Assembly: GCF_002220865.2 (NCBI RefSeq)
Contig: NZ_NHRJ02000006.1
Coordinates: 62,001 to 126,000, forward strand
Direction: 5' to 3'
DNA from: Paenibacillus xerothermodurans
GTDB taxonomy: Bacteria; Bacillota; Bacilli; Paenibacillales; NBRC-103111
DNA: 64,000 bases
Numbering within the stretch: the first letter of the stretch is position 1; every line of letters begins with the position of its first letter. The notes beneath the pieces were generated by a model, which did not search any database, had not been told where the DNA came from, and worked only from the letters and a program-made list of their open reading frames with translations. Shown here in pieces: positions 7,233 to 15,747 of this stretch. The translations under genes and the position numbers were made by a program.

Positions 7233-8090
7233 ATGATTCATATCGGATTAACGGGATTTGGCGATCATCAAGAGCTGTATGGCAAAATTAAACCATCAGA
7301 GCGGCTGGCGGCTTACAGCCAGCACTTTTCCTTTGTCGAGCTAGACAACCCCTTTTATGCGGTGCAGCCCGTCAAGCATTATGTGAAATGGGTGAGCGCC
7401 ACTCCGCCATCGTTCGGCTTTGTCGTGAAAGCTTATCAAGGCATGACCTTTCACTTGCGCGGAAAAGATAAATATTTCGATTCTACGGAGGCGATGTACG
7501 AAGCCTTCCACGAGTCCATTCAACCGGTCATCGATGCGGGCAAACTAACGGCGGTACTATTTCAATACCCGCCGTGGTTTGATTGCAGCAGGCAGAATGT
7601 CGCACTGCTGCGTGAAACCCGCGAACGAATGCGGGACCTGCCCTGCGCTCTTGAATTTCGGCACCAATCATGGTTTGAGCCTGAGATGCGGGAGAGAACG
7701 TTAGATTTCATGCGCGAGGAGGGCTGGATCCATACGGTAGTGGACGAGCCGCAGGCAGGCGCCGGCACCATTCCGATTGTGCCCGTAGCGACGAGGCCCG
7801 ACATCACGTATGTGCGGCTGCATGGACGCAACGTAAAAGGCTGGCAGCATGGCAGCCATCCGGAATGGCGCAAACAGCGCTATCTATATCGATACAGCAC
7901 AAAAGAGCTGGAGGAATGGCGGGACCGGTTGCTCCAGCTCGAGCAGTCGTGCGGGCATATCTATGTTGTGTTCAACAACAATTCCGGGGGCGACGCCGCA
8001 GATAACGCTAAAGAACTCAGCCGGATGCTCGGCCTGCACGAACACGAGCAAGCCCGGCTTGAGCAGGTAGTTTTATTTGATGACACATGA
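7233..8090 (+). CDS. DUF72 domain protein (YecE-like)
   Basis: 285 residues of the DUF72 TIM-barrel family, unknown in biochemical function. Landmarks are the opening IHIGLTGFGDH, FSFVELDNPFYAV, the FVVKAYQGMTFH segment, LFQYPPWF, the ALEFRHQSWF strand, VDEPQAG, YVRLHGRN and YVVFNNNSGGDAADNA. The frame opens at a GTG at 7191, but a GGAGGTGA ribosome site sits 7 bases before ATG 7233, where the conserved N-terminus begins. It converges on pncB with only 5 bases between the stops. A terminator-like hairpin lies in its leader. Confidence 0.9.
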   Translation: MIHIGLTGFGDHQELYGKIKPSERLAAYSQHFSFVELDNPFYAVQPVKHYVKWVSATPPSFGFVVKAYQGMTFHLRGKDKYFDSTEAMYEAFHESIQPVIDAGKLTAVLFQYPPWFDCSRQNVALLRETRERMRDLPCALEFRHQSWFEPEMRERTLDFMREEGWIHTVVDEPQAGAGTIPIVPVATRPDITYVRLHGRNVKGWQHGSHPEWRKQRYLYRYSTKELEEWRDRLLQLEQSCGHIYVVFNNNSGGDAADNAKELSRMLGLHEHEQARLEQVVLFDDT

Positions 8091-8095
8091 ACTGA

Positions 8096-9550
8096 TTACT
8101 GGCCCGTGTGCTTGCGGATCAAGCTCATTTTCAATTCCCAAAGCTCGACACTTAAATTAACACGATAGATTTCCGGGTTCAATTTACGCAGGTATTGGGG
8201 CCAGAAGTGATGCAGCTGCTGCCGGTGATATTGTTTGATTTCGTCCAGAGACGGCATCGAATACATGAACTTGCCACCGACAAAGATAGGCTGCAGCAGA
8301 GACACCGCTTCATAATCTTCGACAAACTTATGGATATATGGGTGAACGGGATCAAACAGCTTGATACGCTCGCCCCTCTTGATGTTCTCCTCATGCCGTA
8401 GGGTTAAGTAGTCGGCCTGCGCTTTGCCTGTCGATTTGTCGATAATCCGATACACTTCCTTGAAGCCGGGATTGGTCACTTTCTCCGGGTTGCCCGAAAT
8501 TTTGATGACCGGCTCGTAGTGGCCGTGATCTTCCCTAGCGACCAGCTTGTACACGCCGCCGAGAGAAGGCTGATCTGCAGCGGTAATCAGCTGCGTGCCT
8601 ATCCCCCACATATCTATTTTGGCTTCCTGCGCCTTGAGGTTAAAAATTACATTTTCATCCAGATCATTCGATGCGACTATTTTGACGTAGTCCAGACCAG
8701 CCTTGTCCAGCATCTTTCTGGCCTCCTGAGACAGGTAAGCCAAGTCTCCGCTGTCCAGCCGTATCGCGTTGAGCTTTTTGCCCATGCCTTCGAGCATACG
8801 TCCCGTCTTGATTGCATTTGGCACGCCGCTTTTCAGCGTATCATACGTATCTACGAGCAGTGTGACGCCGTCCGGCAGAGCTTCCGCATACTTGCGGAAA
8901 GCCTCTTCCTCCGTCTCGTGGCCCTGTACCCAAGCATGAGCGTGTGTGCCTTTGGTGGGTATGCCGAAGAGCATCCCCGCCCGCATATTTGAGGTGGCGT
9001 GAAACCCGGCCAGGTAAGCGGCGCGAGCACCCCAAATGGCGGCATCCGCCTCTTGTGCCCGTCTCGTGCCAAACTCCATCAACACATCATTAGGAGCCAC
9101 TTGCTTAATGCGCGAAGCTTTGGTCGCAATCAGTGTCTGATAATTCATAAAGTTCAGTATCGCGGTCTCGATCAATTGCGCCTCGAAAACCCGGGCTTCA
9201 ACCCGGATGAGAGGCTCATTAGGAAATACCAGTGTGCCTTCAGGTACGGCACTCAGGTTGCCCGTAAACCTGAACCCTTGCAGCAATTCCAGAAACTCCT
9301 CGGAATAGTTTTCCTCCTGCTGCCGCAAGAAATCAATCTCTTCTTTGCCGAACTTCAAGCTCTGAATGTAATGGACAATCCGTTCCAAGCCTGCAAACAC
9401 CGCATATCCGTTGCCAAAAGGAAGATTGCGGAAGTACACTTCAAACACGGCTTTTTCGTCCAAGGAACCTTTCACCCAGTGGGCGTACATCATATTGATC
9501 TGATATTTATCGGTATGAAGCGTTAAATTTTCGTAGTCCAACACGGTCAC
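8096..9550 (-). CDS. pncB: Nicotinate phosphoribosyltransferase
   Basis: Joins nicotinate with PRPP to give nicotinate mononucleotide, the committed step of the Preiss-Handler NAD salvage route. 484 residues is normal for the Gram-positive form. Recognised segments are LTLHTDKYQINMMYAHW (substrate tunnel), FRNLPFGNGYAVFAGL, EFGTRRAQEADAAIWGARAA (catalytic region with the phosphorylated-His-type motif nearby), and VTLLVDTYDTLKSG. GTG at 9550 is used; a second GTG at 9544 is possible because the ribosome site is weak and close. It follows pncA by 53 bases, so pncA-pncB form a two-gene NAD salvage operon. Confidence 0.95.
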   Translation of the reverse strand: MTVLDYENLTLHTDKYQINMMYAHWVKGSLDEKAVFEVYFRNLPFGNGYAVFAGLERIVHYIQSLKFGKEEIDFLRQQEENYSEEFLELLQGFRFTGNLSAVPEGTLVFPNEPLIRVEARVFEAQLIETAILNFMNYQTLIATKASRIKQVAPNDVLMEFGTRRAQEADAAIWGARAAYLAGFHATSNMRAGMLFGIPTKGTHAHAWVQGHETEEEAFRKYAEALPDGVTLLVDTYDTLKSGVPNAIKTGRMLEGMGKKLNAIRLDSGDLAYLSQEARKMLDKAGLDYVKIVASNDLDENVIFNLKAQEAKIDMWGIGTQLITAADQPSLGGVYKLVAREDHGHYEPVIKISGNPEKVTNPGFKEVYRIIDKSTGKAQADYLTLRHEENIKRGERIKLFDPVHPYIHKFVEDYEAVSLLQPIFVGGKFMYSMPSLDEIKQYHRQQLHHFWPQYLRKLNPEIYRVNLSVELWELKMSLIRKHTGQ

Positions 9551-9603
9551 TCCGTTCGCTGTTATCTATGTAAGATATGCATCTAGTATATAAGTTTCGC
9601 CAT

Positions 9604-10152
9604 CTATTTGTAACCACAAACAACCTGCGCGCCCATCGCATGCCGGAAATGACCGAGAGCCCATTCATGTCCGACAGCATTGAATGACGCCGTAGCGTCC
9701 TCATGCACAGTGATGTGGAACCCTTTGTTATAGGCGTCAACCGCCGTATGCAGCACACAGATATCAGTGCACACTCCAGCCAGGTGAAGCTCGTCTATAC
9801 CTCTGCTTCGCAGCTGCAGCTCCAAGTTCGTGCCGCAGAAGGCGCTGTACCGGGTCTTATCCATCCACTGAATCGTTTCCCTGTTTTCATCGAATACATT
9901 TTGCAGCCGGCCGTACAAATGACGTCCATCTGTGCCGCGGATGTTATGGGGCGGGAATAAGCGCTGTTCAGGGTGGTAATGATCGTCCCGCTCATGGAGA
10001 TCCACGGCCATAACCACAAAATCGTTCTGCTGAACGAAATGCCGGGTGATTTCACAAATGCGGTTTTCAATCGCGATACCTGGATCCCCACAGGGCAGCT
10101 GGCCGACCACAAAATCCACCGTGTAATCAATGACAATCAGTGCTTTCTTCAA
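9604..10152 (-). CDS. pncA: Nicotinamidase, isochorismatase family
   Basis: Deamidates nicotinamide to nicotinate, feeding pncB directly downstream. The catalytic triad of the family is visible: Asp9 in ALIVIDYTVDF, Lys in MDKTRYSAF, and Cys in LAGVCTDICVLHT. The metal site Asp/His residues lie in VDLHERDDHYHPE. 182 residues matches Gram-positive nicotinamidases. TTG at 10152 has GGGAGG 9 bases upstream; no in-frame ATG is better placed. Other isochorismatase-like hydrolases share the triad, but the pairing with pncB fixes the role. Confidence 0.92.
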   Translation of the reverse strand: MKKALIVIDYTVDFVVGQLPCGDPGIAIENRICEITRHFVQQNDFVVMAVDLHERDDHYHPEQRLFPPHNIRGTDGRHLYGRLQNVFDENRETIQWMDKTRYSAFCGTNLELQLRSRGIDELHLAGVCTDICVLHTAVDAYNKGFHITVHEDATASFNAVGHEWALGHFRHAMGAQVVCGYK

Positions 10153-10241
10153 TACCCATTCCCTCCCGCAGCGTCACTTGAGTGATGATTATAATAACGA
10201 GAATATCAAAAGTTGAGGTAAAAGCCTAGTTCTGATTTGGA

Positions 10242-10278
10242 TAAAAAACAGGACCTGACAATAATTATTGTCGGTCCT
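10242..10278 (-). terminator. Intrinsic terminator of the alpha-galactosidase operon
   Basis: A long imperfect stem (GGACC-GACAAT with ATTGTC-GGTCC around an AATT loop) is followed on the minus strand by a T run. It is 30 bases after the GH36 stop. Confidence 0.85.
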
Positions 10279-10307
10279 CGCTGCCAAATCTATCAGTTTA
10301 TTCAGTC

Positions 10308-12497
10308 TTACTGCACTAAACTCAGTCTCCAGATCAGACTTTGAAAATCTCCCTCGAGAACAGGGACATGCAATCCTTTGTACATAAGCTCGTCGCCGCC
10401 GTATATTTCTCCCGAGCCGGCCACACGGTAGCGGCTGTCCGTATCCAATCCCCTCAACCGGATGGAGCGCAGCGGCTCTCCCGGCTCGGCCAGCACTTTG
10501 AAGTATGCAACCAGCGCCTCCGTCCGATCGTCGGATACGAACATCCAGGCCGTGATATTTCCGTCGAACGGGCTCGCCAGCCGGTAAAAATCTCCCCGTT
10601 GTATGAGCGTCCTAGCTTCTTTGTACGCAGCGACTTGCTGCTTGGCCAGCTCTTTCTCCTCCGCCGTGAACCGTGTCAGATCGAGCTCATAGCCGAAGTT
10701 GCCTGACATCGCTACATCACCGCGCATTTGCAGAGACGTCGTTCTGTGCATCTGATGATTCGGCACTGCTGATACGTGGGAGCCCATCGCGCTAATCGGA
10801 TACACGATGCTCGTACCGTATTGGATTTTCAACCGGGCGACCGCATCCGTATTGTCGCTCGTCCACGTTTGCGGCATATAATACAGTATACCGGGATCAA
10901 AACGCCCGCCGCCCCCCGAGCAGCTCTCAAATAACACGTGCGGGAAAGCCGACGTAATCTTCTCCATCATATTGTACAGGCCCAGCATGTAGCGGTGTGC
11001 CGTTTCTTTCTGCCGCTCCGTCGGCAGCTGTGCGGAACCAATCTCCGTCATATGCCGGTTCATATCCCATTTCACGTATGTAATCGGAGCGCTGGACAAA
11101 ATCGCGGATACGCGTCGGATGGTTTCATCGCATACATCCTGTCTCGACAGGTCGAGCACCAGCTGATTTCTCCCCAGCGTACGGTCACGGTCAGGTACAT
11201 GCAGGCACCAATCGGGATGCTCGCGGTACAGGTCGCTGTCCGGCGAAACCATCTCCGGCTCAAACCAGAGGCCGAACTCCATGCCTTGGTCGACCACCCG
11301 CTGTGCTAAACTGTCTAATCCGTTCGGCAGCTTCTTCGTGTCTACAAACCAATCGCCCAGCGAGCTCTTATCGTCGTCCCTGTGCCCGAACCAACCGTCA
11401 TCAAGCACGAACAGCTCAATACCCAGTTCCTTGCCTGCCTTGGCAATCTCCACGATTTTCTCTTCGTTGAAATCAAAATAAGTCGCTTCCCAGTTATTGA
11501 CCAATACGGGGCGTTCCTTATCCCGGAACCGACCTCTGCACAATCGGCTGCGATACAATTTATGATAAGTCCTCGACATCCGCCCAAGCCCCTGCGCAGA
11601 ATACACGAGCACCGCCTCCGGAGCCTGAAATGACTCGCCCGGCTCAAGCAGCCAAGAAAGATCGAACGGATTGATGCCGAGCGACACCCGCGTCGTCTGA
11701 AAAGGGTCCACCTCGATATTAGCCGCGAAATTGCCGCTGTACACCAGGTTAAACCCGTAGACGTCCCCATGCTCCTCATCCGCCCCGGTTGACATCAGGG
11801 CCACAAATGGATTGTGCTGATGGCTGCTGGCGCCTCTGCGGCTCTCTATCGACTTCGTACCGCCTGTGAGCGGCACGCGCTCGGCATGCCGTTCCCGCGC
11901 CCAAGTGCCCGATAAGTGCAGCAGATCGAAATCCGCATGAGGGAGATCCACACTCACACTGAGCGCGCGGTCCAAACGAACGGAATGATCGCCCTCATTA
12001 GTAAAGCGGACCGACCGGGTGATCGCGTCGTGATCGGTGAACGCGGTGTAAGAGAGCGTTACCGTGAGCCCGGTGGTTGTATCTCTAGTGACGATCTCGA
12101 GCGTCTGTGCCTCCAGTGCGTCCTCCACATAAGTGGCCGGCAGCCCTGTGAGCCCCGGTTTCCCGTCGACAATGCGGTAGCTTTCGAAGACGAGACCGGC
12201 AATTCTCGTACCATCTGCAAACTGCACTTCATAGGCCGGATGCCTGAAATCACCGGTGCCGTAAGCCGGGTACTCCTGCGGCAGATGATCCAGTGAGAAC
12301 TGCTTGTCCCCCGCTGTGAAATTCGGACTGAACGGCCGTTCCGTGAATCTCGGCAAGCCCGCAGGGTTGAACGACCGAATACGTCTTCCCCAGTACGCAT
12401 GCACTAATTGTCCGGTCGCCAGCACGTGAATCACATAGCTGGTATCCTTCGCAGTTAAATGAAACACCCGGTTGTTCTCGTTATAATGAATTGACAT
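10308..12497 (-). CDS. Alpha-galactosidase, GH36
   Basis: Hydrolyses terminal alpha-1,6-galactose from raffinose-family sugars or melibiose. 729 residues, the full GH36 length: an N-terminal beta-supersandwich (to about 330), the catalytic barrel, then a small C-terminal beta domain. Catalytic residues are in place: nucleophile Asp in YVKWDMNRH (about 478) and acid/base Asp in QTWTSDNTDA (about 547). LFVLDDGWFGHRDDD and WFEPEMVSPDSDL are further signatures. No signal peptide, so it works inside the cell on imported sugar. It is the last gene of the operon, 12 bases after the second permease, and its substrate explains the transporter. Confidence 0.95.
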   Translation of the reverse strand: MSIHYNENNRVFHLTAKDTSYVIHVLATGQLVHAYWGRRIRSFNPAGLPRFTERPFSPNFTAGDKQFSLDHLPQEYPAYGTGDFRHPAYEVQFADGTRIAGLVFESYRIVDGKPGLTGLPATYVEDALEAQTLEIVTRDTTTGLTVTLSYTAFTDHDAITRSVRFTNEGDHSVRLDRALSVSVDLPHADFDLLHLSGTWARERHAERVPLTGGTKSIESRRGASSHQHNPFVALMSTGADEEHGDVYGFNLVYSGNFAANIEVDPFQTTRVSLGINPFDLSWLLEPGESFQAPEAVLVYSAQGLGRMSRTYHKLYRSRLCRGRFRDKERPVLVNNWEATYFDFNEEKIVEIAKAGKELGIELFVLDDGWFGHRDDDKSSLGDWFVDTKKLPNGLDSLAQRVVDQGMEFGLWFEPEMVSPDSDLYREHPDWCLHVPDRDRTLGRNQLVLDLSRQDVCDETIRRVSAILSSAPITYVKWDMNRHMTEIGSAQLPTERQKETAHRYMLGLYNMMEKITSAFPHVLFESCSGGGGRFDPGILYYMPQTWTSDNTDAVARLKIQYGTSIVYPISAMGSHVSAVPNHQMHRTTSLQMRGDVAMSGNFGYELDLTRFTAEEKELAKQQVAAYKEARTLIQRGDFYRLASPFDGNITAWMFVSDDRTEALVAYFKVLAEPGEPLRSIRLRGLDTDSRYRVAGSGEIYGGDELMYKGLHVPVLEGDFQSLIWRLSLVQ

Positions 12498-12509
12498 ATG
12501 CTGCCTCCC

Positions 12510-13319
12510 CTAGCCTTTGACGGCGCCATCCGCCATCCCTTTGATAAAATATTTTTGGAGAAATAAATAGAGCACCGTAAGCGGTAACATGCCCATCAGG
12601 CAGCCGGCAGCCACCCAGTTGATGTTGCTGTGGAACTGGGAAATAAACATAGATAAAGCGACGGGTATCGTCTGCACTTCCCTTTTTTGCAGGAAAAATA
12701 TCGAAAACTGATAGTCGTTCCATACCTGCACGCCGATCACGATGATGATCGTTGCTGTAATCGGTTTCAGAAGGGGCAAGATAATTTTATAAAAAATAGC
12801 GAACCTGCTGCATCCGTCGATTAATCCCGCTTCATCCAGTTCCCTCGGCACTGAGTTGATAAATCCGGTAAATAAGAAAATCGTCATTGGCAGCGAAAAC
12901 GTCACCTGCGTAAGTATGATGGCCCAGTACGTGTTCATGCCGTCCATGTCTACGATAAATTTATACAAAGGAACAAGAATGGTCAAGGCCGGCACGATCA
13001 GACACGAGATGCTCAAAGTGTAGATAAAATTGTTCCACCTCGTTTGGTGTCTAGCCAGCGGATAAGCGGCGAACGCACCGATGATTACGACGAGAGCTAT
13101 GACGGAAAATGTGATGATGCAGTTGTTCAGGATCGCCCTGCCTAAATGTGCATCCTCCCAAGCATGGACGAAGTTGTCCAGGTACAATGACTGGGAGGGC
13201 AGCCATTTGCTGCTCGTATCCTCAAGCGATTTGAACGACATATTGATCAGAATGTAGAAAGGAACAATGTGAACGATGCCTATCAATAGCAAAATGAAAT
13301 ATTTGATCGCCCGAGTCAC
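12510..13319 (-). CDS. Carbohydrate ABC transporter permease, MalG type
   Basis: 269 residues with six predicted membrane helices. The EAA loop that contacts the ATPase is ELDEAGLIDGCSRFAIFYKIILP. The frame opens at 13373, but the real start is the GTG at 13319, which overlaps the stop of the previous permease by 4 bases (GTGA), a coupled-translation arrangement. The partner permease, binding protein and alpha-galactosidase surround it. No ATPase gene is present, which is common for sugar importers that share a MsmK-type ATPase encoded elsewhere. Confidence 0.92.
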   Translation of the reverse strand: MTRAIKYFILLLIGIVHIVPFYILINMSFKSLEDTSSKWLPSQSLYLDNFVHAWEDAHLGRAILNNCIITFSVIALVVIIGAFAAYPLARHQTRWNNFIYTLSISCLIVPALTILVPLYKFIVDMDGMNTYWAIILTQVTFSLPMTIFLFTGFINSVPRELDEAGLIDGCSRFAIFYKIILPLLKPITATIIIVIGVQVWNDYQFSIFFLQKREVQTIPVALSMFISQFHSNINWVAAGCLMGMLPLTVLYLFLQKYFIKGMADGAVKG

Positions 13320-14248
13320 ATCTTCACTTCCCTTCTGCGCAGCAGGTATAAAGCCGTCAAGCTGATAACGCAAATGATCAAAAACATCACATTGCCCAAC
13401 GCCGCGGCATATCCCGCATCCTGGCGGGCGAAATACAAATTGTACATCATGGTGGACAGCGATTGTGACGCGTAGCCCGGTCCGCCGTTAGTCATCGCGA
13501 TGATCACGTCGAACAGCTTCAATCCCCCGATAACATTGATCACAATGTTAATGGTGATGGCGGGTGCGAGCAGCGGCAACGTGATATTGAGAAATCTGCT
13601 GAGCCATGTCGCCCCGTCGATATCGGCAGCCTCGTAGTACTCCTTGGAGATCGACTGCAGACCAGCGAGATAAATTATCATCGCGATGCCCATGTATTGG
13701 AACGTATTCACTCCTGTGATAATCCATACAGCCCTCGGCCCGCTAGCCAGCCAATCCACGGTTTCCTTGTTCAAGAGCTTCAGGAGATCGTTGATCGCTC
13801 CGGCTTCGAATTGGAAAAAGAAGTACGAAATGTAGCCCATAATAAGCGGACTAATGATGACAGGCAAGTACACGACGGTCCGTACGATCCCTTTCCCGCG
13901 AAGCTTTTGATCCAAAAATAAAGCGTATGCCAATCCGAGCAAATTTTGAAACAGCGTACTGCCTAATCCATAAATGAACGTGTTCTTCATCGTTTGGATA
14001 ATCTTTGGATCGGTAAATATTTGAGCATATTTTTCCCAACCCACCCACGCGTACTGCTGCGAATAACCGTCCCAGTTGGTGAAAGATATTTTGATCCCTT
14101 GGATGAGCGGATAGAAAATAAAGACGCCAAACAACAGTAACGCGGGAACGTACATAAGATTCAGCACAGTAGGAGATTGCCAAAGCCTTTGCAAGGAAAA
14201 GCTGGGAGAATGGGTGGTTTTCTCAACCGGCATGTGCTTATTGTTCAT
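13316..14248 (-). CDS. Carbohydrate ABC transporter permease, MalF/UgpA type
   Basis: 310 residues with about six membrane helices and a hydrophilic N-terminus of about 30 residues. The EAA loop reads EYYEAADIDGATWLSRFLNITLP, and GGLKLFDVIIAMTNGGPG is the usual motif after it. It pairs with the downstream MalG-type permease to form the channel for the sugar delivered by the upstream binding protein. Starts at ATG 14248 with AGGAGGAC ribosome site 8 bases upstream. Confidence 0.92.
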   Translation of the reverse strand: MNNKHMPVEKTTHSPSFSLQRLWQSPTVLNLMYVPALLLFGVFIFYPLIQGIKISFTNWDGYSQQYAWVGWEKYAQIFTDPKIIQTMKNTFIYGLGSTLFQNLLGLAYALFLDQKLRGKGIVRTVVYLPVIISPLIMGYISYFFFQFEAGAINDLLKLLNKETVDWLASGPRAVWIITGVNTFQYMGIAMIIYLAGLQSISKEYYEAADIDGATWLSRFLNITLPLLAPAITINIVINVIGGLKLFDVIIAMTNGGPGYASQSLSTMMYNLYFARQDAGYAAALGNVMFLIICVISLTALYLLRRREVKM

Positions 14249-14276
14249 TGTTGTCCTCCTGTCTCCCGTTAGTATT

Positions 14277-15554
14277 CTATTTGCCGGTTGTTCTCAAACG
14301 GTCGTATTCTTTTTGCATGTTCTCAGAGAATTGACGTGCGCTAATGCCGCCGGCGAGCAAATCCTGTCCGTTCTTACACATTACGTCCCACATTCCGTTA
14401 GGCAGGTAAGCCCGGTCAAAATAAGGCAGTACGCGTGTGTCTTTGTATTTGGTGAAGTCAGCGGTCATCGTTCCGGCATTGATTTCAATCCCCTTGAGAC
14501 CCGGCGGCAGCGCTTGCGCAGCGGTAACCAATGTCACGTTTTCCGGCTTCGCGTAAAAGGCGACGAACTTTTTGGCAGCGTCAATGTTTTTGGAATCCTT
14601 CCACACGCCCCAGGTCGTCTTCTCCCCGCCCGCCAACGTCGGTGTATCACCCGCGGCCGTCGAAGGAATCGGCATTAATCCGCCTTTGACATTTGAATTT
14701 GTCTTCTTCGCTTCTTCGATCAGGAAGGGGCCGTAAAATCCGAATGCAACTTTGCCCTCACCGAATGCTTTTGCGGAATCACTATATTTGGCGGTGAGTA
14801 CGTCCTTGTTTAAGTAACCCTTTTTTTGCAGATCGAGAAAAATTTCCGGCAGCTTGTCGAAGTTCGTCCAGTCGAACGACCCGTCGGTCAGCTGCTTGCT
14901 GAAATTGTTTTGCGGGCTTATAAACAGTGATGTCGCCATGAAATCGACGAATTGTCCGATCGGCCACGAATCCGCGCCCCCGATATGGATCGGTGTCACT
15001 TCCCCATTGCTCTTTGTTTTGATCTGCTCTGCCGCGGCCAACAGCTCGTCCCATGTAGTCGGAACCTGTACGCCATACTTCTCCAACACTTCCGCGTTGT
15101 ACGCAGGTCCGGATTTGTCCTGGTCGATTGGCAGCGCATACACCTTGCCCGACTCGTCGGTCACTGCCGGTTTGATCGCGTCGTCCAGCTGCTTGGCCCA
15201 CGGTTCATCCTTCAAGTCGAGCAAATATTGACCGTACCGCGCCTTCGACCAACCATGTGTGGCGAACACATCCGGCATGCTGTTTGAAGCCATTTTGACC
15301 TTCATGATATTCTCATATTCCGCTCCCGGAGCGCTGAACTCCACCTTAACGTCTGGGTTCTCCTGCATAAATTTGTCTGCAATCGTTTGGAGCACCTTCG
15401 CCGGTTCACCAACTACATTCGTCGCTACCGTGAGCGTCGTTTGACCACCGGACGCAGCGCCCTCTTCGTCACTGCCGGGCGTACCGCAAGCAGTTATTGC
15501 CCAAGCTGAAGCCAGTAAAACACATAGAACCGAAGCCGTTTTTGTTTTTTTCAT
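14277..15554 (-). CDS. Sugar-binding lipoprotein of an ABC importer
   Basis: Family 1 extracellular solute-binding protein, 425 residues. The N-terminus has a lipoprotein signal peptide ending in the lipobox AITAC (Cys23), so it is anchored on the outer face of the membrane. The mature part has the MalE-like pattern with VATHGWSKARYGQYL and the GEGKVAFGFYGPFLI segment. It is the first gene of the operon, 28 bases before the first permease, and by context binds an alpha-galactoside such as melibiose or raffinose (inferred). A cre-like site and promoter lie upstream. GGGGGAAG ribosome site. Confidence 0.92.
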   Translation of the reverse strand: MKKTKTASVLCVLLASAWAITACGTPGSDEEGAASGGQTTLTVATNVVGEPAKVLQTIADKFMQENPDVKVEFSAPGAEYENIMKVKMASNSMPDVFATHGWSKARYGQYLLDLKDEPWAKQLDDAIKPAVTDESGKVYALPIDQDKSGPAYNAEVLEKYGVQVPTTWDELLAAAEQIKTKSNGEVTPIHIGGADSWPIGQFVDFMATSLFISPQNNFSKQLTDGSFDWTNFDKLPEIFLDLQKKGYLNKDVLTAKYSDSAKAFGEGKVAFGFYGPFLIEEAKKTNSNVKGGLMPIPSTAAGDTPTLAGGEKTTWGVWKDSKNIDAAKKFVAFYAKPENVTLVTAAQALPPGLKGIEINAGTMTADFTKYKDTRVLPYFDRAYLPNGMWDVMCKNGQDLLAGGISARQFSENMQKEYDRLRTTGK

Positions 15555-15621
15555 ACAAAACTTCCCCCTTAAATACTAGAATAATGCCAACATTGACTAT
15601 CTGGAAAAAGCGTACCACACC

Positions 15622-15635
15622 TGTTTGCGCTTACA
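15622..15635 (-). promoter_or_regulatory. Catabolite-responsive element (cre) candidate
   Basis: On the minus strand this 14-mer matches the CcpA consensus TGWAANCGNTNWCA at all but one position. It lies in the 193-base divergent region between the sugar operon and yesM, about 70 bases before the binding-protein start and above a possible -35/-10 pair. Carbon catabolite control of a sugar-uptake operon is expected. Confidence 0.55.
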
Positions 15636-15695
15636 AAATGACTGAAAACTACAAAAAGAGTGCTCATTTCTACACTGCCGCATTCCGGAGGTCTC

Positions 15696-15724
15696 TTGAC
15701 CTGCTCCCAGCAGGCCTATATCCT
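15696..15724 (+). promoter_or_regulatory. Candidate yesM/yesN promoter with an inverted repeat in its spacer
   Basis: TTGACC (15696-15701) and TATCCT (15719-15724) are 17 bases apart, 24 bases before the GTG start. The spacer and end of the -35 contain a perfect inverted repeat CCTGCT-CCC-AGCAGG (15700-15714). A protein bound there would block the promoter; the binder is unknown. Confidence 0.4.
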
Positions 15725-15747
15725 TAAGTTGGAGGGGAGAATTCTTT

